64,000 bases of DNA, from NCBI GenBank assembly GCA_958299035.1, contig CATQJL010000316.1:14416347-14480346 (forward strand), written 5' to 3'. Position numbers and translations under genes: made by a program. Below, piece after piece: positions 32,501 through 54,400 of the stretch (the first letter of the stretch is position 1; every line of letters begins with the position of its first letter). The DNA is from Cylicocyclus nassatus (taxonomy: Eukaryota > Nematoda > Chromadorea > Rhabditida > Strongylidae). A model generated the notes under the pieces. It did no database searches and was not told where the DNA came from. It worked only from the letters and a program-made list of their open reading frames with translations.

Positions 32501-35500
32501 TCATGGACTCAAAACTTTGCTTTCAAAAACTTCATGGCTCGCGCTTAAAAACCCGGAACAGGTAAAAACAGAATTTTTGTTCAGTGTTTCATGCCTTTCA
32601 AGGCATTGTACATCTCATATTGAAAGACTTATTCAACTGACCATCATCTGTTAGCATAGCGTAAGCGGAAGGGACCTTTTAGAGTTCAAACATCTGCCCT
32701 GATTGTGACGTCCTATGGTTCATTTTGAGAGTAGATCTTTGGAAAGATCTGTTTAAATGATCTAAATATTGCGAGACTATGGGTTAACTATCAAATTATT
32801 GGTATACGATGTACCATGCCAGCAAGTGTTTATATTCACAATTTTCGCTTTTTGTAGCTGTAGTCCTTACTTTACGAGTCAGAGATTTTGATCAGTCGTT
32901 ATCTATGACGACTGACTAAAGAACCGCAAATCTCGTTATCCAATCTCATCCGGTGCGCTAACGGTCGCTCGTCCATACAGCGTCTTCGACTTTTTTTTTT
33001 CAGCAACACGTAATATAGGTCGCAATTTCAATACTGGCGAATAAGGTCGAGTCGGTCGACGAAAACGTGCACAGCCTTACCAAGTGAATGGAACAGATCT
33101 TTCGGGGCGCGAAGAGTTGATTTTCAAGACTTAGCGGCTCATGTCGGGCGCTTACATGATTTTTGCATGATTTGATGCCATATGACGTCACTAGAGAACG
33201 CGAACAGATGGTTGTTCTATGAAAGTGCATCGGGTGGTGACGTATGGCTCGGGCGTGTGTGTGTGTTGTTAATAATGGGGACCTGTCCGATGATTGTTTG
33301 AGAAGTGTTGCCGTTTCTGCTTGTTTTCTGCTCAAGTGAGCAGATCAAGCAATGAGGAAGTTGTTACTTGTAAATCACCCAACTCTGAATTGCGGCGTAA
33401 CATAACGTGAGAGCTTGGCAAGAAAAATTGGAAAATCCAAAAAAAATTCGAATTGTGAGATCAGATGAAAAGATTTTAATTGGAGCAGATTCATACAAAA
33501 TCATCTTGTGTTTGTTAAGTTTTGAGCTTTTGCAAAAGATTCGCTGTTTTGGAACGGTAGCCATCGTATTTTCAATAATTTTCCGTTGCAGTGTTGAATG
33601 GTTTGACAGTGAGACTGATAAAATGGAGGTTTTCCACGCTGCATTCAATTTATTTTATCTAGCTTTATGACCATAAACACCTATTTGAGGAGAGAATATA
33701 TGTAACTTTTATTCACGCAGATCTGACGCTTCCGTACAGATTTCATAATGGCAGTGAAGGTTTTTGTTTGGATTTTTTTGTTGTTTGCAAAATAGATGGT
33801 ACCAGGGCAATCAATTTTTTGGAGTAAACTAGTTTGAGATCAATTTGATCTGATTTATGTGGTCTTTCGAAAAGTCTAGAACTTACGAACAAAATTATTT
33901 TGTCGGGTCGAGATATCGCAGAGAGGTCCCTTTAAATCTTATGAAACATAAATTTGGGTTTTTCTAGTCGTTTGAGTTGTGCAAGGTAGTCTGTTATAGC
34001 ATCATTTGGTACCGCTTTGACAAAAACTATGCCCTTGTTTCATACATATTTCTTCTTACTGAATCTTGTCAGCTGATAAGGCAACGTATGCCACCTACAC
34101 AATAGATTAGCAATGTTCTAGTTCCACTTTCGCCTTGGTTACGTGCACTTCTCGTGCCATGTTGTTTTTTCCGCATATATGCGTCATCTTTGTGACTTTC
34201 ACAGTATGTTGCCGGCTTCAGCGGCACGTAATGTGGTAATCCATAGGGGGACTATTTGAAGTGACGTATAGTTATTGATGAGAGCGTAGACAGCGAACCC
34301 CGCCGCTGTCGACAACGACGACGACTCCTATGTAGGCGGTGCGACGAGACCTATTGGTATAGAGAAGCAGAGGAGATTGCAAAGCGGCCGTACCCGCACC
34401 CTAGGAGGCGCGGAACAAACACTGGCGTGCGTGTTTTCGAGACTTGCGCACTCGTGCTAGGCCAGCCGGATCCGAAGAAAACAGGAAGGCTTATGCTTCG
34501 ATGAGGGTACGAAAAGTAATGGGTATGGAGGGAGGTGGTTTGGGTCGAATGCGGCGGAGCAGCAGAGACGCTGTGATGGAGAGAACACGTTCTGGAAATT
34601 TTTGTGAAGTCCCTAGCTTTTTTACTACGTAAATCTGAACAATAATAGACACTTTTGCTACACTTAGTGAATAGATCATATTTTTGTTTCAATCGTCAGG
34701 GTAACTGAATTTGGATGAGTTTGGTAATGGGAAGGTCAACTCGAATTATCATTTTTAGCGCATCATTTTGTATCTTTTAGGAAACTACGCTTTCTTATTT
34801 GAACAGTGGTGAAATTCCAAATATCACTGTGAGATAACTTACAGACCATTTGTTTCATAGTTGGACTTCTACGTCTTTTATAACCTCATTCCTGTCACTC
34901 CAAAAATGTTCCACGAAAACTGCATCTTGCCACAATTTAAAGGCACCGTCCACACAAAATGGGGTCGATGAGATTTTGATGCCTAACAGCAATGGGACCC
35001 TAACTATATACTTATCCAACTCGCTCTGGCAAAATTTGCTTCCGAAGCGAGAAAATTGCTTTAAAAATCGCTCGGATGATACATTCGCTCTCCACGTTGG
35101 CTCCTCCCCTTTGAGTGGGCGTGACGTACGTCCCGCCCATCCGTGCGCCCAACCAATCACCGTATCGCAGAAAACGCTCTACGAGTTCTGAAAACGGGAG
35201 TTTTCGCGGATTTTCCGCTTGATATTCGGAATCAGGGGTATGAGAACCAGGAACGGCAGAAACATGGAGGTCGAAATTTTGGGTGGACGATCCTTTAATG
35301 GGCTTGCCATGATACCGTAATTCAAAAATCGGTGTTGGTTTGACCCATTAAAGTTTCTGTCCAAACGGGGCTTAATTTTTTGTAGGACGGAGATAGAAAC
35401 TACACATGAGTGGACTCCTCTTGTTAGATTTTTTGAAATTCCGTAACAACTTGTCAGATTTCACGCATTTCCAGCAAGAAACCAAAATTTCAAAGTGCAT

Positions 35501-37388
35501 TTGGTGGAACATGAATGCTTTTGTGCACAGCTAATAATCCTATCGTTAATTTGAACATACAAAATCAATTATTGGCTTGAATTACCACCGATCGGCTCAA
35601 CTCTTTTATGTCGGAAAGGGGTTAGTTTGTAGGCGCCGCGCTATGATGGTACGGTGTATGCTTTACGGTAACATATGTAATAAGAAGACTGCTAGAAAAA
35701 CTGTCGTTTATTGTCATTTTACCGCTTTTGCCTTAAAATTGAGAAGAAGTTGCATCAGGTCTGAAAAAAAAAAAACTAAATTGTTTTGTTTCAGTTCCCT
35801 GGAGCCCCTGGAATGGGCATGCCTGGTCCCGAAGGAATGATGCCAGGTGAGCTTTTCGCAACAATTTTCTCTTTTCACGCTTTCCACCTATTCTAGGTCA
35901 TCCTGGACCAGGCTTCCCAGGACGATTCCCGGGTCGAGGCGGCTGTCCACCCGGAGCCATGCCACCAGCTGGTTTTGGAATGTTCCCCGGTGATCCACGA
36001 GCAATGCCTGGCCAACGAATGCCACCGAATGCGGCAATGCGCATGCCACCCGCCTCGTTCGCACCCGCTGGAATGCGACCTGGTGCGCCTGGAGCCCCGC
36101 CGGCTCCTCAGGGTACGGAACTGCAGCATGATTTTCATTTCTGATCTAGAATTTGATTTGCTAGGTATGAGATATGGTGGACCTCCGGGAGGTGCGTTCA
36201 TGGATTCACCCGGTCAAGCGTTCCCTCCAGGCGCGGGTATGATGCCAAATGGAGGAGGTGTGATGTGTTCACAAGCGCCGGTCGGAATGTCCATGTCCTC
36301 TCCGGTAATGCCTCCTGCTGGGGCAGCTGATCCGCATGGGTTTATGATGAGCGGCATGCCTTCCAGCTCAACTGCCATGCCGGTAAGTCCCTAGCAAGTT
36401 GTCGCGCGGTGTTCTCGAAATATCTCGATTTTTTTCCAGTTCGGTATGGGAGACACATCAGTAACTATGGGCAACGGTATGGGGCCGACACCCATGGGCG
36501 CAGGGAACCCATCCGGACCTGAAAGTGGTCCTTTGACAGGGTTACTCAATGGAGAAGAGTTGAAACAGTCACCGGCCTCAACTCCGCGTGGTGGGGTCAA
36601 TGGGGGTACTCCAGCTCCACCAGGATCAGCGCATAGCATGCATCCTGCATCAGTACCTGGCGTACACGGCGGGACGGATCTCATGGATCAGCAGAGCAGT
36701 AAAGTGAGCTTTCCTTTTCATTTTCATGTTTTGATCTTAGAATTTACTAATTTTTTTTGTTTGAACTTGGTCCACACTACGTAGTATGTCCACAAGGCTG
36801 ATTGTAAAGCCTGGAAATGGAATACTGCTTATCTCCCTGGAAGCTCATTCTGAAATTTTTGAGCATTTGTTGATTTATTCTTTGAACAGCTAGACGGGGG
36901 TAAAAAGCTACAGCATCTCTATATCGGTTCAAAGGTCTGTACATCCAGGGTTAGGGATGTTGTGTTTTGACGGGTCAATGCTGGGTAACAGGGGACTCGG
37001 GCATCGGCTTATCAATAAATGCGCGAGCAGCGATATATAGAGGTGTACAAATTGAGAATTGCCCCAGAAGACGAACGCAGCAGAGTTAAGCGTGGTTATC
37101 AATGTTGGCGGTCTGAGATAGCGAGTCTAAAACTGAGTTTAACCTAGAAATGGTAAAAACTCAGAAAACGGGTTCTTGATGCTGGATCAAAAAATCCGCT
37201 CATTAAACTTCGAATCAGAATTTTTTCGCTGATCATTTCATGATCTTTTCGTATCGTTCCTTACTCATTGTATACTTTAGTGTCGGCTATTGCAGGACGA
37301 CATCGAAGTGAGCAAGATCAAGCAAGGCTTGTTAGACGACTTTGCGCCAAAGGAAGAGATATCATCTGGTGATCAGCCATATTTCTGA
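29537..37388 (+). CDS. sam-10: SSBP/SSDP single-stranded DNA-binding protein family
   Basis: Orthologue of SSBP2/3/4 (SSDP), a nuclear cofactor that stabilises LDB1/CLIM on LIM-homeodomain factors; the C. elegans member is sam-10. Exons: 29537-29631, 29932-30013, 30074-30138, 30240-30330, 30384-30446, 35795-35846, 35897-36112, 36165-36382, 36440-36703, 37296-37388. All phases agree and give 412 residues. The N-terminal LUFS/LisH domain (residues about 25-110) is clear: LAAYVYEYLVISGA, then GFLQNWWM and FWDLYCAAPERRDG followed by EAKAFHDF. The remainder is Gly/Pro/Met-rich (GMGMPGPEGMMPG and similar), as in the family, ending with an acidic DDIEVSKIK...FAPKEE tail. Intron 5 (30447-35794) is 5.3 kb and contains a hairpin repeat and a family A MITE. 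The position of the long intron right after the LUFS part could house alternative promoters, which I cannot show. Confidence 0.94.
32155..32570. repeat. Inverted repeat in sam-10 intron 5
   Basis: Left arm from about 32155 (GAGCTATGAAG..TTTTGAGTCCATGA..GTTCAAATGAGGCAGC, GTGTGAATATA) is matched in inverse order on the right (TATATTCACACGCAGC, TGCCTCAACTTGAAC, TCATGGACTCAAAA, CTTCATGGCTCGCG) up to about 32570. Arms are about 150 bases with small indels, separated by about 110 bases. No ORF. Likely a decayed MITE or foldback. Confidence 0.65.
34937..35298 (-). mobile_element. TTAA-flanked MITE, family A copy 2
   Basis: TTAA at 34937-34940 and 35295-35298 brackets AGGCACCGTCCACACAAAAT ... ATTTTGGGTGGACGATCCT. 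The interior matches the copy at 6844-7210 in reverse orientation (for example GCGCCCAACCAATCACCG here against CGGTGATTGGTTGGGTGCGC there). It sits in sam-10 intron 5 and carries no gene. Confidence 0.85.
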
Positions 37389-39677
37389 GTCCGAAGTGCT
37401 AACTGTCGTCCATCAATCGACGCTACTTGCTGCCGGTGCAGAGTGTGTTCCATTTGTGAGTTGCGCAATGTTGCGGGATCCATTCACATTATTCGCTTTG
37501 ACATTTGTCACATAACGATGCGAATTTCCATTTCTTTCCCACATATTCCCTCTTTTGGCTACACAAATTCTTACCATATATCTGATGTGATACTCCATTT
37601 ATGTTTTAACTACTTTTTTGTGCACAACAAACACTTACAGTCCTCGGTATTATCAACTATGTTAGGTCATCAGATGCAAGGGCTATTGGCGAGTTGTTTG
37701 ATTAAAGTTTCTCAGTCAAAGACACCCTCGGAACTTACGTCCTAGGTTATTTTCATATCACTTCATTTTCAGTTTGGATCTTGTAATGGTACTCCCTAGA
37801 TTGTAAATTATCTAAAGTATGTATTTTTAATTTATACTATCGCTAAGACTATATGTGTACGCAGCGCGTTAGCTCTTCTACGACTGTGCAACTTTCATTT
37901 TATGAATAACCAAAGCATGCAATGTTGCCTTGTTTGGTATAACTAAGTGAACTCAACTTGAGCGACTGACCATTCTCAAAATTAATTCATTATTTCATGA
38001 GCTAAAGCTGCTTGATGGATGATTTATTTAAGTATGGTAATGCTATTTCTGCAGTGATCCGATTTTTTCGAGTCTTCTAAACAGCGACAATCTTGCCTAG
38101 CACCTTTGCGCTTCTGGAAATTCCTTGTTTTCTGATTCCTCAAGATAGTCAGGTCACTTGCCAAGAAACACTAATCAAACAAGGTAACATTGCGAAAGTT
38201 GTGGAGAAGCCATGCTACAAGTCAAGCCATTATCTTTTGCAAATCAAGCCGGAGTCACTTGGTTATCCACTTTTTACTTTGTACAACCAAAAGTTCACAA
38301 TCCGTTCATCTGCATTCCTTTCCTTTTGCTCCTTTCCACCCCAGTCTCTCTCCCCCCCCCCCCCCTTCTTCCCACATCCTTCTTCACCTTTCTTCAAAAA
38401 GCTTCTTTGTAAATGTGGTCTGCTTTTTTATTGACGACAACAAACTGGGTTCCCTCGTGAAAATGTTTTGTATGTATGTCAGGAAGCCCATGGTGCTTTT
38501 GAAATTCTTTCAAGAAAAGGTGAAATTGATTTCGCATTGAAAGTGGTGTGTATCTGACGTTTGATGATGGTGAGATGGGAACAACAGGGCGTTGTCGGGT
38601 GTTTTATTATTGTCGCATCCCGACTCCTCAGCTCGTAGCATATTGCCAATGATTTATTATTATTTAATTCTTACATATATCGTATTGGTTTAAAATCATA
38701 ATCTAAGACCTTGTGGTGATGTTTTATTTTTTGATATTTAATTAAGCAATGTGACTTGTTAGGAGTTGTCGAAGCGGCGTGTGTCGGCAAGTTTTTCTGA
38801 AAAAGAGAAGGTTTTTTGCAACAGTTGCTGGCGTTTTTTTTCTCAGTTGTTATTTTAAAACCATTAGTGCTGTCTCCTGCGCCTTATTCTTTGTTGCGAT
38901 GCAGCTTTCCGAAAACAAACGCGATAACTCCTTGCAAGTCACTTTGTTATCCTAAGAATTTATTCTTCTGTCGACCGCATGCACATCTCCATGTATCTCC
39001 GTGCTGCGTCTCGAGGCCTTCCGAGCAGAAATCGAATAACGTTGATCGTATGTGAGATATTTGGTGCATTTATGTCTCTTAGAATTCTCAAGCATTGATA
39101 GCGCATCCTCACGTCATCGCCGTAACTTTTTCAAAAACTGCATATCTAACGATATGTGCGCTGAAATTCCCCCACTTCCTGGTTTCGCTCCACTTTTTTG
39201 TCGAGTTTTAGTTTCATACAGTGCTATATTTAACGATTAATCTGTTAATGTAACACAGTAACCACGTTCATATTGCCCATCATGTATCGAAGTTCTCTTC
39301 TTGGAATTATTTATCCTTTCTTCTTCCCTTTCGCACCCTCTTTTACGCTGTATTCACCATAATTCTTTTTTTTTCTGTAGTTTACTGTATATCGGCGATC
39401 TACTATGAGACACGTGACTGTTTTGAGATAAAATAGTTCGTTCGATTCGAGCTGTGCTAAACATGGTTGTTTTTGTGGTCCTCACTAGTTGCCGCTGACC
39501 CCCACTGAAATTGTCGATGTTGTCTACCCTTACAGTAACTGCTGCTGATGATTTTTTGCGTTGATTGTACTTTTTGATTGGTTTTAAACATGTAGATCAG
39601 ACCACATCATTCGTATCTTTATACATTGTGTTGCGACAATACGCTGTCGTAATGTTTTGGATTGTTCATTTAAGGAG
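37389..39677 (+). other. Long sam-10 3' UTR or intergenic region
   Basis: No coding gene is visible. The stretch is T/C-rich, with a C run at 38349-38366 and short unsupported ORFs. The next canonical AATAAA on the plus strand is at 39678. It may all be 3' UTR of sam-10 or may hide an unannotated non-coding transcript. Confidence 0.4.
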
Positions 39678-39683
39678 AATAAA
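39678..39683 (+). terminator. Polyadenylation signal upstream of mac-1
   Basis: GGAGAATAAATAATATTT supplies an AATAAA 116 bases before the probable mac-1 trans-splice acceptor. This spacing is typical of a nematode operon junction, but it could also simply be the 3' end of the sam-10 transcript. Confidence 0.4.
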
Positions 39684-39787
39684 TAATATTTACCTCTTTC
39701 GGTTGGTTTTTGTATGAAGGCTATGACCGCAAAGGTTCTTCCGCTGCAGCTTTCTTTGTTTTCTATGGTTCATTTTGATTGTGTGAA

Positions 39788-39799
39788 TTTTCAATGCAG
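39788..39799 (+). promoter_or_regulatory. Probable trans-splice acceptor for mac-1
   Basis: ATTTTCAATGCAG ends at 39799, 12 bases before the ATG used for mac-1. No upstream exon in frame is seen. The ATG inside the acceptor itself is excluded by this reading. Confidence 0.45.
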
Positions 39800-39811
39800 A
39801 TCTACAGGCAG

Positions 39812-49212
<9,401 letters not shown>

Positions 49213-50519
49213 TGTTTGGTAATGATACATTTGTATAGTTCGTGAGATTATGCCTTTACTCTTTTTCCACTTGTTATTTTATGTTGCTTTTTAGCGCACA
49301 AAAGAAGTTGTCATTTGCTAAACTATAGAATTCATATTTAATAATGTTAGTAAAAGGTGAGTGCCCTCGATTTCTAATTTTGAGATTTTATACATTTTTT
49401 CAATTATTTTTTGTTGGAAATCAAGCGCATGTTCGATTACCGGTTGAAGTTAGTTTCTGGCAAGTTTTTCTTTGTTAATCATAGTATAGACTGTTGTTAT
49501 CGTTGAAAATGCTTGTTGACTTATTGTTGGTTCTTTTTTATAATAAAAGGAATAATTGCATATGTGTAGATGTGGTCGAATGAGTTTGACATGCCTCTCA
49601 AATGTATCTGTGTTTTCTTGTCGAAATGTGTTTGTAGAATGGCCAGGCATTTTATGGCTTTTGTGTGTGAGAGACTGCTCAATCGCTTTTTGTTTTGTTT
49701 CAGGACGGTCAACGTCCAACATATGCATAGTGAGTCATGACATCATGGCAACCAAACCAGGAAGAACTGACACAGGTAGAGTAGCTGGGATTAAAAAGTG
49801 TAAACTTGCCTGAGAGTGATTTTTTGTGTCTGCATGGTTTGAAGTAATGTGCAGCACCGGGAAATTCGTGCTTTGTTTCACAAATTCCTGTTGTGCTTCT
49901 AGTAGGGGTGAAGGGGGGGGGGTGGTCGATTTTGGTGCGGTACAGTGGAGGAGTCACTAATTTATTGACGCACCAAGGTGGAGAAGATGAAATACGAGGA
50001 TTAGCTTTAGGGAGAAGATATCTCCAATGCAGCTTCATTTTGGTGCAATTTTTTGGTTTGGAACCGTGCTTTTGAGAATTTGTGCTATCCCAAGATTGAA
50101 GCACACGAACGCAATCTATCCATTGCTATTCGAAGAAATTAGGAAATTGCGTTGTAGTGTAGTTTCACAGGAACTGCTTGATCACTCTATCTCTTCTTTC
50201 AGTTGTCTTTTGTGAGAACAGAGCGCTTTTATCATTCATTTTGCGACTAATAGACTCGAAATCGTTTGCACATGCATCGTCTAAGGAGCTAGATCACACG
50301 TATAAGCTTGTTTACTATACGATCAAGAGCTTGTTTTGACAATGTGTGCAAATCGATTTGGAGTCTCAGAATAAGTGATAGATAAGCAGTGTTTTGCTAA
50401 AAATTTGTCATTAGATATTAAAAGTACAAATAAGCAGGATGTCTTGCCAGTTACATTTTATAACAGGGGTTTGGTACTGTTGGGAAACAAGGTCTTAACA
50501 ACGAAATTTCAAAAGTAAA
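49213..50519. other. mac-1 3' flank and spacer
   Basis: AATAAA at 49542-49547 (TATAATAAAAGG) is the best candidate mac-1 polyadenylation signal, 330 bases after the stop. Beyond it I see only short ORFs without resemblance to known families. The missing first exon of imb-2 may lie here, but I could not identify it. Confidence 0.4.
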
Positions 50520-50999
50520 CAGAATCTTATATATAAAGCTGAATGTCTGTTTGTCTGTCTGTCTGTATGTCTGTCTGTCTGTACGTATGTTCCGAATAGA
50601 AAATTCCATTTCTGAATCGATCGGGACCAAACTTGGCACGCATACACTTCGGGCCCCGGCGGGTGTCATAGGCTACTTTTCGTCATCGATCGATATCGAT
50701 TTTATCGATTTTTTGCAAAATTTGAGCTACGGGGCTGGGAGTTGGCACAGGGGGGTAATCGAGCATGCTGATCACCCCCGTGGGGGTGATCAGCATGCTC
50801 GATTATACCCCTCTGCCAAATTCCAGCCCCCTAGCTCAAATTTTGCAAAAAATCGATAAAATCGGCATCGACCGATAACGAAAAGTGGACTGTGACACCC
50901 GCCGGGCCCGAAGTGTATGTGTGCAAAGTTTGGTACGGATCGGTTAAGAAATGGAATTTTCTATTCGGAACATACGGCGGAGCCGGGTAAGCCAGCTAG
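50520..50999. mobile_element. Palindromic element with 50-nt perfect core hairpin
   Basis: Starts near TATATAAAGCTGAATGTCTG with a GTCTGTCT microsatellite and ends near GGCGGAGCCGGGTAAGCCAG CTAG. Between 50587 and 50974 the two halves are inverted copies, for example TTCCGAATAGAAAATTCCAT / ATGGAATTTTCTATTCGGAA. The centre, GATCACCCCCGTGGGGGTGATC at 50770-50791, is a hairpin with essentially no loop. Ends of the type AGCCGGGTAAGCC..CTAG resemble 3' ends of Helitron-like repeats in other invertebrates, but that classification is from memory and unproven. Non-coding. Confidence 0.7.
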
Positions 51000-51433
51000 T
51001 TTAGCATAAACGATCATCACTTCCTGAAAGAAGTTTTGAAAGAAGGCCAACAACATCAGTTTTTTTGTGCGCTGTAAAGTGAGTGGGTGCCTAGACAGCT
51101 TGGAATCTGTTTTACTTCTAAGCATTTGGAGTAAAAAAGATTGTCTTGGCATTTTGCGTGCGCAGAAATTTGACCGAATAGAAATTTACATACTCAAAAG
51201 CAGAGTAGTGTCTTATTGATCTGAGCTAATCTAAAACATCACAAGCTTTTTTGAAAATTCGATGACTACAAGAAAACTCATTATTGCCATATTGAATGAC
51301 GCTTTGCTTCACTCAACGAATCCTCAGGAGAAACAAATGTAAATGCGAAATGAGATATCCATTCTCTGAAATGTAATCTGCGCGTATTCATGAAAGCTGG
51401 AATATTGAGAATTTGATTTTTTACAAATTTCAG

Positions 51434-54400
51434 GTTCTTCACTTGCTTCATCACTCTCAATCCACAGACACGGTCGTACAGCGAAATGTTCAACAACAAC
51501 TCGATATGCTCAATGGCCATCAGTCATTCTGCTGTTATCTTGTACATATCCTGAGCGGAATGAAAGAGGAACAGGTAAGAGAGCGCGTTTGCTCTTATTT
51601 ATATTTTTTGTACTTACCCAATCTAGGAGGCTAGTCGATCACTTGCTGGTTTGATATTGAAAAACAATGTGCGGTCACAGTGGACTAAGTATCCAGATGA
51701 TGTTCGGGAATTTGTAAAAACGAACACATTAGCAAGCATAGCAGATCCTAGCGCATTAATCCGTGCAACTGTTGGAATAATAAGTATGTTTATTTCTTAC
51801 TCTTTTTTTTGATCATTCAGACTTCATATTGTTTTTCAGTCACCACAATAGTTGTCGAGGAAAACGGCGTAGGTCATTGGCCGACTTTGCTGCCTTACTT
51901 GGGACATCTTTTAGAACAGCCAGATCCTAATATGCAAGAGGTGCACTATTGTTGTTTTTAACTTTTCCTTTTCTTATATTCAAATCATAATTTTCATAGT
52001 TTGAGTTTGACTGATTTGATTACTCACTTCACTCTTCAGGGTTCTATGGGAGCAATACAGAAGATTTTTGAAGATTCTGGGGACCGTTTAGACACTGAGC
52101 AACATGTGCATCCATTAATGCCGAAGATATTGTCGTTCTTTAGTTCGGAAAGCGCAAAAATGAGGTATTGTTGATATTTGATAAGAATTTTGTCATTGTC
52201 AGCTTTGTTGCCTTTGATGGTTCTCTTTTCGAATGGTTTTCTAAAGCCTGTTTTATCTTATAGAGGCTTATCGATGAATTCCGTCAATAGCATTCTGATG
52301 ATAAATAATGATCCAATTAGCGCGGTCATCGACGATTTTTTGCAACAGCTATTCGGCCGAGCGCATGACCAAGATCCAGTACGTGTGCTTTTTTTCTTGG
52401 CTGTAGTCTTCGGTTCATTAGGAAGCTTTAGGAAGTTCAAAAGCAATTATGTCGGTCGCTTACGTTGTTACTTGATAGTCACTTTGATAAATTGGCTCCA
52501 CATCTTCCAAATGTCATCGATTACATCATCATGAAGACTCAGGTACGTTCCCTGCATTATCGTTTTTTCTACAATAACTTGAGGTTATCTCAACCAGTTT
52601 CTCAGAGTTATATTTCAGGATCCCAACGAGAATATCGCCGTAGAGGCATGCGAGTTTTGGTTATCACTGGCCGAGAATTCAGACGTATGCAAAGAGTTAC
52701 TGTCACCATTCCTGCCAAAACTGGTTCCTGTTTTGATCAAATGCATGCGATACTCGGAAAGCGACATAATTGCTCTGAAGGTTTACACACTTTACAACAA
52801 TGTTTGCAAATTTATGATTGCACCACTGAAAGAAGAATCGTTCAGGGTAATTGCGACGAAGAAGATGCCATGATACCGGACAGGGATGAAGATATAAAGC
52901 CTCGATTCCACAAATCAAAAGTTGCGGCAGGTTTGGTCAATGGCGAAGTGAGTAGATTTTTTGGACAAATAGCTGTTTTTTATCTTTTTCCACTTGGATG
53001 TTACCTTGTAAACGTAACCCCTCTTGCTGCAGGTTTTTTTATCAATTGTTTATATTAGGTTGATGCATAATTCCTGCACCAAAATAGGTACAGACCGCAA
53101 TAACTTGGAGTAATCCTATATCCCAAGTAGGATTCGATAAATCATTTGATAGCGCAAACCTAGCTCTACAAGATAGTGCTCAAATATCTACACCAGCTTT
53201 AATCCACACGAAGTTTTGAGCCAAAAACTAAAAAAAACCATGCGTCCGAAAACCTTAAGACAGATCTTAAAAAAATTGTAACTTCGTTCAAAAAGCTCAT
53301 ACAAATTTTCTTTCTTGCTCACGCGTAGACATTCCACGTAAGACATTTATCTGTGCGGTTGCTGTATTTTTTTCTCAACTAGGCGATGAAAAAACGAAGT
53401 TTTTTGAAGATTTTCATGTTTTTGCCAAATTAGTGCTGAGATGTTCTAGTATAAACAGTTGTATAGTACATGCCGTTAGCAGTGAAACTTTACATTTTCA
53501 GCCTTCTAGAACTGCTAGTTCGCGAGAAATAACGAATCTAGCTCTCCTTATCCAAATTTTTCTTGCCTAGTTGCTAAAAATCCGGTATTTCTCGTAAACC
53601 AGCTGCTCCAAAGAGCTGAAAATTCACATTCACGCTTCTAAGATCCTATAACATACAACTGTCAGTGCTAGAACATCTCAGCATTGTTTTGGAAAAAACA
53701 TGAAAAACTTCGTTTTCTCATCGTCTAGTTGAGAAAAAAATACAGCAACCGCATAGATAAATGTCTTACGTGGAACGTCTACGCGTGAGCAAAAAAGAAA
53801 ATTTGTATGAGCTTTTTGAACGAAATTACAATTTTTTTAAGATCTGTCTTAAGGTTTTCGGACGCATGGTTTTTTTCAGTTTTTGGCTCAAAACTTCGCG
53901 TGGATCAAAGCTGGTGTAGATATTTGAGCACTATTTTGTAGAGCTAGGTTTGCGCTATCAAATGATATATCGAATCCTACTTGGGATATAGGATTACTCC
54001 AAGTTATTGCGGTCTGTACCTATTTTGGTGCAGGAATTATGCATCAACCTAATATATTTGTTATAGTTTTCCTCCTATCTTAAGTTTTTGAGTATTTGAT
54101 TTACTAGGGCATCTCAGACCTTTACAGTCTTTTTTAAGTTCTCTGATTCGCATGATGATGATGAGTAAATATATACTTCACAGTTTATAATGCACTTCCA
54201 GGATCCTGATGACGATGGCAGCGATGAAACCTACGCTGAATGGAACATACGTGGGTTTTTAGTTCCTTAATATTGTAAAAATATGGTAATGACATCGTTG
54301 TAGGACGCTGTTCCGCTGCATCGTTGGACGTTCTTGCCTCGATTTTCAAGCAAGAACTTCTTCCTATCTTGCTACCAATACTGAAGGAAGCTCTTTGTCA

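Noticed and set aside
49709..50104. 131-codon minus-strand ORF between mac-1 and imb-2
   Set aside because: No family resemblance, no acceptor or polyadenylation context; probably fortuitous.
50540..50590. GTCTGTCT repeats considered as a CRISPR or telomere-like array
   Set aside because: A simple microsatellite at the edge of a palindromic element in a eukaryotic genome; no spacers.
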